Shown one piece after another: positions 25,084-33,720 of a stretch of 64,000 nt of DNA. Origin of the DNA: Intestinimonas butyriciproducens (lineage in GTDB: Bacteria; Bacillota; Clostridia; Oscillospirales; Oscillospiraceae); the NCBI RefSeq assembly GCF_004154955.1, contig NZ_CP011524.1, positions 3,038,001-3,102,000 of the forward strand, written 5' to 3'. Each line of letters begins with the position of its first letter. The stretch's first letter is position 1. Below the pieces are notes generated by a model that saw nothing but the letters and a program-made list of their open reading frames with translations, was not told the DNA's origin and searched no databases. The position numbers and the translations under genes are program-made.

Positions 25084-26997
25084 TTGAAAAAAATCAGCCT
25101 GCGGGACGTGGCCTTTTACGGCCTGATCCTGATGATCCTGGTGGGGACCCTCTGGACCCTCCAGAATATGAACGCCACCGCCGCCCCCTCTTATGCCCAG
25201 GTCCGCCGGGAGCTGGAACAGCAGAACGTGGAGCGCCTGGTGGTGGACAAAAACAACAACCTGACCCTCTTCCTGAAGGACGGGACCACCCTCTCCTACA
25301 AGCTCTACTCCCTGGAGCTCTTCCGGGAGGATTTCAACGAGCTCATTATAAAGCAGTGGCAGGCGGGCATCCTCGCTGACTACGATTATCCCCCCGACCC
25401 CACACCCTCTCCCTGGATGTCCTTCCTGCCATATCTGGCCATTTTTGTCATCTTCGGCTTTATGTGGTATTTTATGTTTCTGCGCCAGAACGGCGCGGGC
25501 GGAGGCGGAGACAAGACCGCCCGTTTTGGCCGTGCCCGGACCCGGACCCTGGCAGACCAGGGCGACAAAAAGGTGACCTTCGATAATGTGGCCGGCGCGG
25601 ATGAGGAAAAAGAGGAACTCCGGGAGATCGTAGAATTCCTCCGGGACCCCAAGCGGTTTGTGGCCCTGGGGGCCCGTATCCCCAAGGGCGTGCTACTGGT
25701 AGGCCCACCGGGCACCGGCAAGACCCTGCTGGCCCGCGCCGTGGCGGGCGAGGCCGGCGTCAACTTCCTCTCCATCTCGGGCTCGGACTTTGTGGAGCTC
25801 TATGTGGGCGTGGGCGCCTCCCGGGTCCGCGATCTCTTTGACCAGGCCAAAAAGGACTCCCCCGCCATCGTCTTTATCGATGAGATCGACGCCGTGGGCC
25901 GCCAGCGCGGCGCCGGCCTGGGCGGCGGCCATGACGAGCGTGAGCAGACCCTGAACCAGCTTTTGGTGGAAATGGACGGCTTTTCGGCCAACGAGGGTGT
26001 CATCGTTCTGGCCGCTACCAACCGGGTGGACATCCTCGATCCCGCCCTCCTGCGTCCCGGCCGGTTCGATCGGCAGGTCTACGTGGGGTATCCCGACATC
26101 AAAGGGCGGGAGGCCATTTTGAAGATCCACGCCCGCAATAAGCCCCTGGCGGACGACGTCTCCCTGGCGGAGCTTGCCAAGGCCACCGGCGGCTTCACCG
26201 GTGCGGACCTGGAGAACCTGATGAACGAGGCGGCCCTGCTGGCCGCCCGCCGGGAGGAGCGCTTCATCACCATGGAGGATCTCCACGAGGCGGTCATCAA
26301 AGTCATCGCCGGCCCGGAGAAGAAGAGCAAGGTGGTCACGCCCCGGGAACGGCGCCTCACCGCCTATCATGAGGCAGGCCATGCCGTGGTCAATCACAGC
26401 TTGGAGACCGCCGATCCGGTCCATCAGATCACCATCGTGCCCCGGGGCGGCGCAGGCGGCATGACCATCAGCCTACCCCAGGAGGACAAGAACTTCCTCT
26501 CCCGGACGGAGCTCACCGAACGCATTGCCTCTCTGCTGGGCGGACGGGTGGCCGAACAGCTCACCCTGGGGGATATCTCCACCGGCGCGGGCAACGACAT
26601 CCAGCGGGCCTCTTCCATCGCCCGGAACATGGTCATGCGCTACGGCATGAGCGACCGGTTGGGTAGCGTCACCTTCGATACCGGCCATGACGAGGTCTTT
26701 ATCGGTCGGTCCATGGCCCAGGCCAAGAGCTATTCGGAGGAGGTCGCCGGTATCATCGACGAGGAGGTCAAGACCCTCATCGACAACGCCTACGCCCGGT
26801 GTGAGTCCATTTTGAAGGCGCACGCCAAGGAGTTGGACCTGGTGGCGCGCTACCTGCTGGAGCATGAGACCATGGACTCCAAGACCTTTGAGCAGGTCTT
26901 TACCGACCCGGCCTCTCTGCAGGCCCAGCTCCCCGCAGACGGGGACGGCGACTCGGCCTCCGACCCCTGGCCGGAACCCGGCAACGGCGATGCGTGA
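25084..26997 (+). CDS. ftsH: ATP-dependent zinc metalloprotease FtsH
   Basis: A 637-residue membrane protease. TM1 is near 10-26, an extracytoplasmic loop follows, and TM2 is near 110-131. The AAA+ domain has Walker [10 protein letters not shown] near 207, Walker [15 protein letters not shown] and the SRH with [13 protein letters not shown]. The zinc site HEAGH is near 429. It degrades membrane and short-lived cytosolic proteins. The start is TTG at 25084. The last eight bases overlap the macrodomain gene. Confidence 0.96.
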   Translation: MKKISLRDVAFYGLILMILVGTLWTLQNMNATAAPSYAQVRRELEQQNVERLVVDKNNNLTLFLKDGTTLSYKLYSLELFREDFNELIIKQWQAGILADYDYPPDPTPSPWMSFLPYLAIFVIFGFMWYFMFLRQNGAGGGGDKTARFGRARTRTLADQGDKKVTFDNVAGADEEKEELREIVEFLRDPKRFVALGARIPKGVLLVGPPGTGKTLLARAVAGEAGVNFLSISGSDFVELYVGVGASRVRDLFDQAKKDSPAIVFIDEIDAVGRQRGAGLGGGHDEREQTLNQLLVEMDGFSANEGVIVLAATNRVDILDPALLRPGRFDRQVYVGYPDIKGREAILKIHARNKPLADDVSLAELAKATGGFTGADLENLMNEAALLAARREERFITMEDLHEAVIKVIAGPEKKSKVVTPRERRLTAYHEAGHAVVNHSLETADPVHQITIVPRGGAGGMTISLPQEDKNFLSRTELTERIASLLGGRVAEQLTLGDISTGAGNDIQRASSIARNMVMRYGMSDRLGSVTFDTGHDEVFIGRSMAQAKSYSEEVAGIIDEEVKTLIDNAYARCESILKAHAKELDLVARYLLEHETMDSKTFEQVFTDPASLQAQLPADGDGDSASDPWPEPGNGDA

Positions 26998-27505
26998 GCC
27001 CATCCGCACCCTGCTGGGCGACATCACACAGATCCGGGCAGATGCCATCGTCAACGCCGCCAATCCCTCTCTTCTGGGAGGAGGGGGTGTGGACGGGGCC
27101 ATCCACCGGCGGGCCGGCCCGGCCCTCCTGGCTGAATGCAGGACCCTGCACGGCTGTAAAACAGGGAGCGCTAAAATTACAAAAGGTTATTCTCTGCCCG
27201 CAAAATACGTTCTGCATACCCCCGGTCCGGTATGGCACGGCGGCGGACATGGGGAGGAGGCTATGCTGGCCTCCTGTTACCGCTCCTGTCTGGAACTGGC
27301 CCTGTCGCATGACTGCCGGACCGTCGCCTTTCCCTCCATCAGCACCGGCGTCTATCGATTCCCTCTGGACCGGGCCGCCCCCATTGCCGTCGGAGCGGTG
27401 CGGGGATTCCTCACCTCCCACCCAGCCGCCTTTGACGAGATCCTCTTCGTCTGTTTTGACGAAAAGACCAAACACGCCTATGACATGGCACTGGAACGCA
27501 GATAA
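26990..27505 (+). CDS. Macrodomain protein (O-acetyl-ADP-ribose deacetylase type)
   Basis: A 171-residue single macrodomain. [22 protein letters not shown] (ADP-ribose loop 1, near 17-38), [10 protein letters not shown], and [18 protein letters not shown] (loop 2) match the MacroD/YmdB class, which removes ADP-ribose or deacetylates O-acetyl-ADP-ribose. It starts eight bases inside ftsH in another frame, so it is translationally coupled. The link to FtsH is positional only. Confidence 0.9.
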   Translation: MREPIRTLLGDITQIRADAIVNAANPSLLGGGGVDGAIHRRAGPALLAECRTLHGCKTGSAKITKGYSLPAKYVLHTPGPVWHGGGHGEEAMLASCYRSCLELALSHDCRTVAFPSISTGVYRFPLDRAAPIAVGAVRGFLTSHPAAFDEILFVCFDEKTKHAYDMALERR

Positions 27506-27539
27506 TATAAAAGGCAGCCCGTCTCTTGGCTGAGGACAC

Positions 27540-27591
27540 AAAAGGTCAAGCAGCGTAATGTACGAGAGTACATTACGCTGCTTGACCTTTT
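27540..27591. terminator. Very strong hairpin after the macrodomain gene
   Basis: A perfect 24-bp stem (27540-27563 with 27568-27591, GAGA loop) with A/T-rich ends. It may terminate the gdpP-macrodomain operon. Its right arm contains the end of the recombinase remnant, so it may be the edge of the mobile-element scar. Confidence 0.7.
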
Positions 27592-27838
27592 AGATCGAGT
27601 TTTGCAAGCACCTGTGCGTCCTCCATCGCGCCGATGAAGGTATACGCTGCTGCCGGTGGCCGCTGCTTCTGTCACCATCATGAATAACAATTTCTTTAAT
27701 CAGATCTCGAAGCATTCCTGGGGTCAGTTCCTCAAGTGTATTACTCGCCATCTTTAATATGATCTGGCCGCGATGAGCGCGGAGCGGGGAGCCCCAGTCC
27801 GCACAGTACAACATTCCAGAGAACAGCGCAGGAATTCT
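27573..27838 (-). pseudogene. Degenerate C-terminal remnant of a large serine recombinase
   Basis: Read leftward, LFSGMLYCADWGS (near 27830-27790) resembles the zinc-ribbon start LFSGLLYCADCGS of large serine recombinases, with Cys changed to Trp. After a missing middle, ELTPGMLRDLIKEIVIHDGD resembles their DUF4368 tail. After QQR the frame shifts by one base and continues as YTFIGAMEDAQVLAKLDLKG to a TAA at 27573-27575. It has lost the catalytic domain, lacks an intact zinc site and is frameshifted, so it is inactive. Family assignment is from recognised motifs. Confidence 0.7.
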
Positions 27839-27849
27839 TGCTTAGTGAG

Positions 27850-28492
27850 GCGTTTCCGGTGAGCGCGTATCCTTTGAATTGTTTAATTGTTTTTGAAAAA
27901 TACCCCAACTCCGTGTTGGAGTTCTGTATTACAAAACTACCGTCCGGCCTGATAATATGATAATACATCAGCTACTCTTCATCCTCTAAGGAAAGGAAAT
28001 CGGTGATGTACTCCAGTGGGACGGCTGCTATCAGTCCAGTGCTCATACTGCCATCCTGCATAGGGTAAGCAGTAGCATCAACGCCAAACAATACCACTAG
28101 ATTTCCAGCAGGATCACTACCTAACGCGACTCTTTGCTCTCCTCGTACTAATGCTTCTACAAAGGGCTCCGGGTTCAGTGGCTGTATTGATTGTCCACAA
28201 AGAGTCTGAAAATCTCCCTCAGTAGAACAAAGTGCTAAATAGTCAAAGTTCCTGACCTGTGCCCTGTAAACAAGTTCCTCATATAACTTTTCTTTATTGT
28301 TATTATCTGCTGAGACAGCAGAAACAATGCCGCTGACCTGATCAAAACGCAACTTAATAACAGTTTCAAAGTGTCTGGACATTTGTTCATTCATTCTAGA
28401 CATATAAATTTGACCAATTTCGTAAACGGCCTTTTCACTCTTTCGACTCATGTAGATTCCGAGCAGGCTAATATCCGGGTTCCAGAAAAATA
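27850..28492 (-). pseudogene. Broken sensor domain of a hybrid histidine kinase or similar signalling protein
   Basis: An open stretch from 28451 encodes EKAVYEIGQIYMSRMNEQM, then YEELVYRAQVRNFDYLALCS, and stops at TAG (27972-27974) after FLSLEDEE. The same frame continues past the amber codon as LMYYHIIRPDGSFVIQN and KTIKQFKGYAL until about 27850, where it is lost. This looks like the extracytoplasmic sensor of large Oscillospiraceae hybrid kinases, with a CAG-to-TAG nonsense change. The kinase domain and N-terminal membrane helix are missing. It is wedged between mobile-element remnants on both sides. The family match is from memory. Confidence 0.65.
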
Positions 28493-28836
28493 CTAGTTAG
28501 CACGCAATGGAAAGAGATATCCTTTCCCGCTTGCTGGTGAGTTTCCCAAGCCCCTGGCCCGACACAAAACGTGCGGGCCGAACACCACGCGAACGTGGTG
28601 GCTTGCGCGTCCTTGCGGACGCTTCTATTCCGGAGGCATAGCAAAAGCCGGAAACGGAGTCAAGGGTAAAATAAATGCGCTACGCGCACCCCTGACATCG
28701 CTTCCGGCCTTTGTCTTTGGGCAGGCAAAGCAAGGTGTATTGCTCTGCCTCGGCTCCATAGAAGCGATCTTATGCACCCGGCTCGGCCATCTTCTCGCCT
28801 CATTTCCTGGAGGCAGCTATCCGGAAATGGGTATGA
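28493..28836. other. Non-coding mobile-element scar, rich in short hairpins
   Basis: About 340 bases without a credible gene. It contains small perfect hairpins (ACCACG-CGAA-CGTGGT near 28600, GCGTCC-TTGC-GGACGC near 28610) and a longer imperfect repeat running from GCCGGAAACGG near 28650 to CGCTTCCGGC near 28710. The texture resembles transfer-origin or end regions of integrative conjugative elements in Clostridia. That reading rests on recall and on the adjoining recombinase remnant. Confidence 0.35.
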
Positions 28837-28875
28837 AAAAGGGACACTGCTTCAAGTCAGTGTCCCTTTTCGTGT
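28837..28875. terminator. Terminator downstream of the M23 peptidase gene
   Basis: A perfect 13-bp stem (AAAAGGGACACTG with 28858-28870) around an 8-base loop, with T-runs in both directions; it most likely ends the leftward M23 transcript. Confidence 0.75.
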
Positions 28876-28987
28876 ATTTTTCTTAAAACCCTCGCCCGTT
28901 TAGCCGCCTATCCGAATCATGGTCTCTTTCCTTATTCGTCATCAGCCCTTGAGGGACGGGCGGCCTTTTATATTGCAAGCTTCCGTT

Positions 28988-30526
28988 TCAATTGAGATAG
29001 GCCGCCGGATTTACCGCCGTGCCGTTGATGCGGATCTCAAAGTGGCAATGGCTGCCGGTGGAGCGCCCGGTGGAACCGGCCTTGGCGATGGTCTGCCCCT
29101 GATAGACCTTGTCGCCCGCAGAGACCAGCAGGCTGGAATTGTGTCCGTAATAGGTCTGCTCGCCGTTGCCATGGTTGATGATGACCAGGTAGCCATAACT
29201 GCCCTTGTACCCCGCAAAGGTGACGGTACCGCCGTCAGAAGCCTTTACCGAGGTGCCGTAGGGAACGGCGATATCCAGTCCAGAGTGGTAACTGTAAGAG
29301 CCGAAAATGGAGCGGTAGCCAAAGCGGGATGTGATGCGCCCATAGACTGGCCAGATATAGTTCCCTGTGGGATACCAGGTGGGCCGCTCTTTGGTCCCGA
29401 CTGCGATGACCTTCTCCGTGGCCTCCCGCAGGACAGTGGTAGAGGTGACGTTGCGCTCCTTTTCCACGCCGTTGACATAAGTCACGTCGGCGGTCACCAG
29501 CGCCTCGCCGGGGATACCGGCATCCAGCACCTTGGACTCGCCCTGATACATGCTGTCATCCTCCACTTCCCGGACCTCGCAGGCGATCTCCTCATGGTAG
29601 GTGAGGCTGTCCACCGTCTGCACCCCCAGGAAGGGGATCTCCTCTTTGATGTTCAGGATCTGGCCGATATACAGCTTGTTGATGTCGACACCGGGGTTAA
29701 GCTCCTCCATCTCGGCCATGGTCATATCATTGTCGAAGGCCAGAGCCATAAAGGTATCGCCCTTTTGAACCTCGTAGGTGGTCTGCCCGTTGGTGTTTTC
29801 CGTGAGCATGGCCAGCATGGCGGCGGTGTCCTGCTGAACATCGGAGGGCGTGTACTCCCGGGTGATGTGGACGTTCTTGGTGTAACTTACGGAAACCGTG
29901 TTCTCCGTCACGTAGGGAGCCGCCAACTGCTCCAACATTCCGTCCAGCGCCGCCCGATCCGTGGCCGCACCCACGAACTGGCCGTCCACCGTGAGGACAT
30001 AGCTCTTCATGACCTCACCGATCTGATCAAAGAGATAGGTCTCAAATTCAGCAGCCGGGGTAATCTGATCCTGTCCGGTGAGGGCCATCTCGTAGCTCAC
30101 CTCGTGCGCCAAGTGGTAGTCATAGCCCAAAATATCGGAGGCCCGCTCTTCCACGCGCTCCACCGCCTGCCGGAACACCGACTGGTCTCTTACGAGCCCC
30201 ACATCCACGCCGTCTACCGTAACAACATAGGCCGGGGTGTACATCGTGCCCACCACAGCGGCAATGCCTATCACGGCTGTCAGCGCCAGAAATGGCAACG
30301 GCGCCATTTTGGGCCGCCCGGCAACAGCGGACCGAGTCCGGTGATATACCCGGATGCCCTGCAGCCGGAACACGCGTCCCTGCGCAACCCCCGCCTCCAT
30401 CAGCTTGCGGAACCGCTCTCCTGCGCGCTCAGCCTTCTCTCTCCCGCCCTGAGCAGACGGGGCGCGGCCTTTGCGCTGCGTATGGAGCGGGAACTCTTCC
30501 TGCGGCGCCCGTAGGATCTCATCCAT
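28988..30526 (-). CDS. Membrane-anchored M23 peptidoglycan endopeptidase with LysM and G5 domains
   Basis: A 512-residue cell-wall protein. A basic cytoplasmic N-terminus of about 75 residues precedes one membrane helix (LPFLALTAVIGIAAVVGTMY). LysM (TYEVQKGDTFMALAFDNDMT, about 250-295) and a G5-like domain (about 300-375) follow. The M23 metallopeptidase (about 400-512) keeps zinc ligands HSGLDIA and HCHFEI. It should cleave peptide cross-links outside the membrane, as in SpoIIQ/DipM-like hydrolases. GGGAGG precedes the ATG. The promoter at 30629-30657 and a WalR-like box upstream suggest cell-wall-stress control. Confidence 0.9.
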   Translation of the reverse strand: MDEILRAPQEEFPLHTQRKGRAPSAQGGREKAERAGERFRKLMEAGVAQGRVFRLQGIRVYHRTRSAVAGRPKMAPLPFLALTAVIGIAAVVGTMYTPAYVVTVDGVDVGLVRDQSVFRQAVERVEERASDILGYDYHLAHEVSYEMALTGQDQITPAAEFETYLFDQIGEVMKSYVLTVDGQFVGAATDRAALDGMLEQLAAPYVTENTVSVSYTKNVHITREYTPSDVQQDTAAMLAMLTENTNGQTTYEVQKGDTFMALAFDNDMTMAEMEELNPGVDINKLYIGQILNIKEEIPFLGVQTVDSLTYHEEIACEVREVEDDSMYQGESKVLDAGIPGEALVTADVTYVNGVEKERNVTSTTVLREATEKVIAVGTKERPTWYPTGNYIWPVYGRITSRFGYRSIFGSYSYHSGLDIAVPYGTSVKASDGGTVTFAGYKGSYGYLVIINHGNGEQTYYGHNSSLLVSAGDKVYQGQTIAKAGSTGRSTGSHCHFEIRINGTAVNPAAYLN

Positions 30527-30628
30527 GCAGACGAAGCCTCCCTTATGCGTTAGTCAGAAAATCCGATCAAAATAATCGAAGAATAATGACAGAGCGATAA
30601 TAAATGATTACAAAAGGTTACAAAAGTA

Positions 30629-30657
30629 ATGATACACGCTTTTCCGTACAGCGTCAA
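30629..30657 (-). promoter_or_regulatory. Promoter of the M23 peptidase gene
   Basis: On the minus strand TTGACG (30652-30657), 17 bases, TATCAT (30629-30634), about 100 bases before the ATG. Direct repeats of TTACAAAAG (30608-30627) overlap the start-site region. The rest of the 30527-30842 gap shows no gene. Confidence 0.75.
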
Positions 30658-30820
30658 GTCCTTTTTGGTAAGAAACGGTCGAGTCCATTCCCGCTCTTTT
30701 GACGGAGTAACGCCGCAATATGTTGCGGATTCCTGCCTCTATTTTATAAATATCCACCATTTATCGGGTCACAGGTTCCAAGTGCGCCCTCTGCGCAGAG
30801 CGAATTTTTCGTGATTTTGC

Positions 30821-30837
30821 TGTAACATTCCTGTAAC
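30821..30837 (+). promoter_or_regulatory. WalR-like direct repeat
   Basis: TGTAAC-ATTCC-TGTAAC fits the Bacillus WalR consensus TGTWAH-N5-TGTWAH exactly. It lies about 165 bp upstream of the M23 promoter, just past the 3' end of the MFS gene. Confidence 0.4.
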
Positions 30838-30842
30838 AATGC

Positions 30843-31955
30843 CTATGCGGCCAGTCCCCCGGCCATCGGAGCGAGCGCGATCATCACCAAGCTGAACGCC
30901 ATGGAGGACACGGAGATGAGCGTGGCGCGCTGATCTGAGGGCAAGTTTTCGTTGAGCCGGCTGCCCGTCAGCGTCTCGAGCGCGTCGTCACAGGCTACGG
31001 CCAGGAGGCCGCCGGCAGCCATCAGATGGACGGCCCCTGTAAGCGGCATCAGGCATCCCACGGTTACCCCCACAGCGCAGAGCGCCCCGGCCCTACGGTA
31101 GGAGAGCCGGGAAAGCGGCAGCGCCAGCCGTGCTCCAGCCACACCCCCCAGCTCGATCAGCAGCAGAAGCGGCCCCAGCAGTGCAGAGGGTGCGCCGGCG
31201 CGGACCAGCGCGTCCTGGAGAAAAAAACGCAGCAGTGTGGCGCAGGCGCCCACTAGGGCGTTAAAGAGCATAAGCCCCACCGTCCGGGGATGGGCGGCTA
31301 GAAAGCCGAGGGCCTCCCGGCCGCAGTTCTCCAGGCGTTCCGGCAGGTCCCGAAGAGCGGGCCTGCTCCGTGCCCTTTGGGCATCCGTGACTTCCGGCTC
31401 GGCCAGGCGGCAGGTCAAGGCGGCGGCCAGCAGGGAGAGCAGCAGATCGACGCCGTATCCCCGGACATATCCCAGCGCCGCCGCTGCCCCGGCGCACAGG
31501 GTGGAGAGCGCCTGCGCACCGCGCCACAATGTATTCTGTAAGGAAGAGATGCGGAGATAGTCTCTTTCCCGTCCCGCCTGGAGCAAAGAGTCGTAGGTAA
31601 TGGCCTCCCTCGTACCGGAGGCCAGGTTATATGCCATTGCGTTGAGCGCCATGGCCAGGCACACCCCTGCCATAGACTGTGAGAGCATCATGGCGGCGGC
31701 GGAGCAGGCGAACATGGTCTGACTGGCAATCAGCGTCCTGCGGCGGCCCAGAACGTCGGCCAGCATACCGGACGGCACTTCGCAACAGAAACTGACCACA
31801 TGGAAAAACGCCTCTGCCACCCCCACTTGAAACAGGGAAAACCCCCGTCCCACCAGCAAAAGGACCCAAACACCCCCCGCCAGCCGAATATTCCCCCAAA
31901 ACTCCAGCCGCAGAAGCGTGCGGAGCTGTTCTTCAATCTCAAACATCTTTTTCAT
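30843..31955 (-). CDS. Major facilitator superfamily transporter
   Basis: A 370-residue protein with about 10-12 hydrophobic segments. The MFS motif A region is GMLADVLGRRRTLIASQ near 62-78, and the centre holds a charged loop (SRPALRDLPERLENCG). The pattern resembles the drug/metabolite efflux MFS group, but the substrate cannot be read. AAGGG lies just before the ATG. At 370 residues it is slightly shorter than the usual 390-420. It is transcribed alone, toward the M23 gene. Confidence 0.8.
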   Translation of the reverse strand: MKKMFEIEEQLRTLLRLEFWGNIRLAGGVWVLLLVGRGFSLFQVGVAEAFFHVVSFCCEVPSGMLADVLGRRRTLIASQTMFACSAAAMMLSQSMAGVCLAMALNAMAYNLASGTREAITYDSLLQAGRERDYLRISSLQNTLWRGAQALSTLCAGAAAALGYVRGYGVDLLLSLLAAALTCRLAEPEVTDAQRARSRPALRDLPERLENCGREALGFLAAHPRTVGLMLFNALVGACATLLRFFLQDALVRAGAPSALLGPLLLLIELGGVAGARLALPLSRLSYRRAGALCAVGVTVGCLMPLTGAVHLMAAGGLLAVACDDALETLTGSRLNENLPSDQRATLISVSSMAFSLVMIALAPMAGGLAA

Positions 31956-31990
31956 TCCCTTGTTTTCAAAGTATCACCGCAACAATTTGT

Positions 31991-32005
31991 CACAATAAAT
32001 TTGTG
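31991..32005. promoter_or_regulatory. Small palindrome upstream of the OFA-type MFS promoter
   Basis: CACAA-TAAAT-TTGTG, just upstream of the -35 at 32014; a possible operator for the divergent MFS pair. Confidence 0.35.
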
Positions 32006-32013
32006 AAAAGTGG

Positions 32014-32042
32014 TTGTATCCATTTTATATCTCTGATAAAAT
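32014..32042 (+). promoter_or_regulatory. Promoter of the 32119 MFS gene
   Basis: TTGTAT (32014-32019), 17 bases, TAAAAT (32037-32042). Confidence 0.65.
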
Positions 32043-32118
32043 GTTGCATTATCAACCAATTGCTCCCCTTTGTCCCCGTCCGCCCCTGTATATCTATGGA
32101 AGAAAGGAATTGGGACCT

Positions 32119-33336
32119 ATGAAGAAGCTGATGAGAAACCCCATTGCGGTCCTGGTCTGCGGTATGGCCTCTCTGCTGTTGTTTGGCCTTATCTATGTCT
32201 GGTCTATTTTTGTCGCGCCCCTTGAGGCCGAATTTGGCTGGACCCGCGCAGAGACCTCGGTGGCCTACACCCTCTCCATGCTCTGCCTCTTTGTAGGAAT
32301 GGCCCTCAACGGCGTGCTCGCGGCCCGCCTGTCGCAAAAAACCGCTCTGATGCTGGGGATCACTTTGGCGGTATCCGGCTTTTTGGGCAGCTCCTGTACG
32401 GTCTCCCTTTTTACTCTCTACCTTTTTTACGGGGTCTTTGTGGGCACGGGCATCGGTATTTGCTATAACGCCTGGCTGACCGGAGTGGTCCACTGGTTTC
32501 CTGGCCGGAGTGGTTTTGTTTCCGGCATCCTGCTGGCCGGCTTCGGCATGGGCGGCCTGTTGTTCAGTCCTCTGCTCTCCCACTTTGTAACCTCTGGGCC
32601 GGGCTGGCGGAATGTTTTCCGCATGATCGGCATCGTCCTTCTGGCTGTCTCCGTCCTGACTGCGGGATTTCTCCTCCAGGAGCCGCCGCAGGCCGGCAAC
32701 GGCAAAAAGGACTCCTCCGCAAGCCATGATTTCACCACAAGGCAAATGCTTGCTTCCCCCAGCTTTTACCTTTTTTCAATTTGGAAGGTTATTTTGTCCC
32801 TTTTGGGTCAGGCCGTGATCGGACAGGCGGCGCTGATCGCGGCGGACATCGGGATGCCCGCCACGTTGAGTGCAATTGGCGTCGGCCTGCTCAGCGCCGG
32901 AAACGGCCTTGGCCGCCCGCTTTCCGGCTGGCTCGCCGACCGCTTTGGGAGCTGGAAGCTCATGGTGGCCCTTTCCGCCATCTTTGTTTTCCTGTCCATA
33001 GGAATGGTGGCGGCCTATCAGGGCAGCTATGCCCACCTGCTCATCCTGCTCTTCGTTCTGCTGGGGCTGGCCTATGGAAGCATGGCTCTGCTGGCCTCCT
33101 CTTTTACCGGAGAGATCTACGGCATGAAGTATTACCGTTTAAACTACGGCGTTGTCTCCTCTACCTCTATCGTGGGTACCCTGGTAGCCTCTTACATCAG
33201 CATCATCAAAACCGCCACCGGCTCTTACCTGAATTTCTTCTATATCATGATAGGAGCCAGCCTCTTCTCTTTCCTCAGCGTGGTGATTCTGCCCTTCTCA
33301 ATCCGGCGTATGAACCGAAAATATGCACATACCTAA
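32119..33336 (+). CDS. MFS transporter, oxalate:formate antiporter (OFA)-like
   Basis: A 405-residue, 12-helix protein. The N-terminus FGLIYVWSIFVAPLEAEFGW and the stretch YGVFVGTGIGICYNAWLTGVVHWFPGRSGFVSGILLAGFG are typical of the OFA family, which exchanges carboxylates such as oxalate/formate or lactate/pyruvate. The true substrate is unknown. ATG 32119 is preferred over upstream ATGs in the promoter region because AAAGGA sits 12 bases before it. A GC-rich hairpin follows the stop. Confidence 0.83.
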   Translation: MKKLMRNPIAVLVCGMASLLLFGLIYVWSIFVAPLEAEFGWTRAETSVAYTLSMLCLFVGMALNGVLAARLSQKTALMLGITLAVSGFLGSSCTVSLFTLYLFYGVFVGTGIGICYNAWLTGVVHWFPGRSGFVSGILLAGFGMGGLLFSPLLSHFVTSGPGWRNVFRMIGIVLLAVSVLTAGFLLQEPPQAGNGKKDSSASHDFTTRQMLASPSFYLFSIWKVILSLLGQAVIGQAALIAADIGMPATLSAIGVGLLSAGNGLGRPLSGWLADRFGSWKLMVALSAIFVFLSIGMVAAYQGSYAHLLILLFVLLGLAYGSMALLASSFTGEIYGMKYYRLNYGVVSSTSIVGTLVASYISIIKTATGSYLNFFYIMIGASLFSFLSVVILPFSIRRMNRKYAHT

Positions 33337-33339
33337 AAG

Positions 33340-33372
33340 GGAAGCCGCGCTGCCATTTTCAGCGCGGCTTCC
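33340..33372 (+). terminator. Terminator hairpin after the OFA-type MFS gene
   Basis: A perfect 13-bp stem (33340-33352 with 33360-33372) around CCATTTT. The T-run is weak. Confidence 0.6.
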
Positions 33373-33385
33373 TCCTGCAGGGCAC

Positions 33386-33412
33386 AGAAAAGCCGCGGCG
33401 GAATGCCGCGGC
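33386..33412 (-). terminator. Terminator of the small transcription unit at 33433
   Basis: On the minus strand GCCGCGGC-ATTCC-GCCGCGGC (33392-33412) is followed directly by TTTT. Confidence 0.7.
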
Positions 33413-33432
33413 CGGTGTCTATGGGATACGCT

Positions 33433-33528
33433 TCACCGCCGTGGGGTCCGCAAAAAGGGCGCAATAATCCCGTTGGTGGCAAAGACATTTCCTTTTAATA
33501 CCATTATGAGCCGATTCTTCCAACCCAT
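33433..33528 (-). CDS. Small 31-residue protein of unknown function with its own transcription unit
   Basis: ATG at 33528 opens a short frame that begins MGWKNRLIMVLKGN, has a hydrophobic centre and ends PFLRTPRR. GGGGAGGAGGG lies seven bases upstream, and a consensus promoter with 17-base spacing starts 31 bases before the ATG. A GC-rich hairpin with TTTT follows 20 bases after the stop. So every part of a gene is present. I recognise no family; the basic ends and hydrophobic core suggest a membrane-associated peptide. It could instead be a regulatory RNA. Confidence 0.5.
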   Translation of the reverse strand: MGWKNRLIMVLKGNVFATNGIIAPFLRTPRR

Positions 33529-33558
33529 ATCGCACCCTCCTCCCCACGCGTTTTCTTC

Positions 33559-33587
33559 ACTATAGCAGGAGTCCCTCCTCCTGTCAA
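33559..33587 (-). promoter_or_regulatory. Strong promoter of the small 33433 unit
   Basis: On the minus strand a perfect TTGACA (33582-33587), 17 bases, TATAGT (33559-33564), with TG two bases before the -10 (extended -10). Confidence 0.85.
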
Positions 33588-33651
33588 TCCGGTGCATCGG
33601 CTTCTCCTTTTCAAAATATTCCACCCTGCGCCATGCTCCTTGCCATGGAAC

Positions 33652-33692
33652 AAAGACCGGCGCACAGCTCCAAGAGCTGTGCGCCGGTCTTT
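33652..33692. terminator. Terminator of the SLH-domain gene
   Basis: A perfect 19-bp stem (33652-33670 with 33674-33692, CAA loop), ends in AAA/TTT. Confidence 0.8.
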
Positions 33693-33720
33693 CCGCATTC
33701 TGTTCCGCTCAGAAGCCGCT

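Noticed and set aside
28919-30514. A 531-codon plus-strand frame opposite the M23 peptidase
   Set aside because: Shadow frame; the minus strand has catalytic motifs, promoter and ribosome binding site.
30606-30627. Second WalR-like repeat near the M23 start site
   Set aside because: The repeat period is 10 bases, not the 11 of the WalR consensus, so it was not called as a WalR box on its own.
33433-33624. A 63-codon version of the small minus-strand gene starting at 33624
   Set aside because: Its extra N-terminal part would lie across the promoter; the ATG at 33528 has an excellent ribosome binding site at correct spacing.
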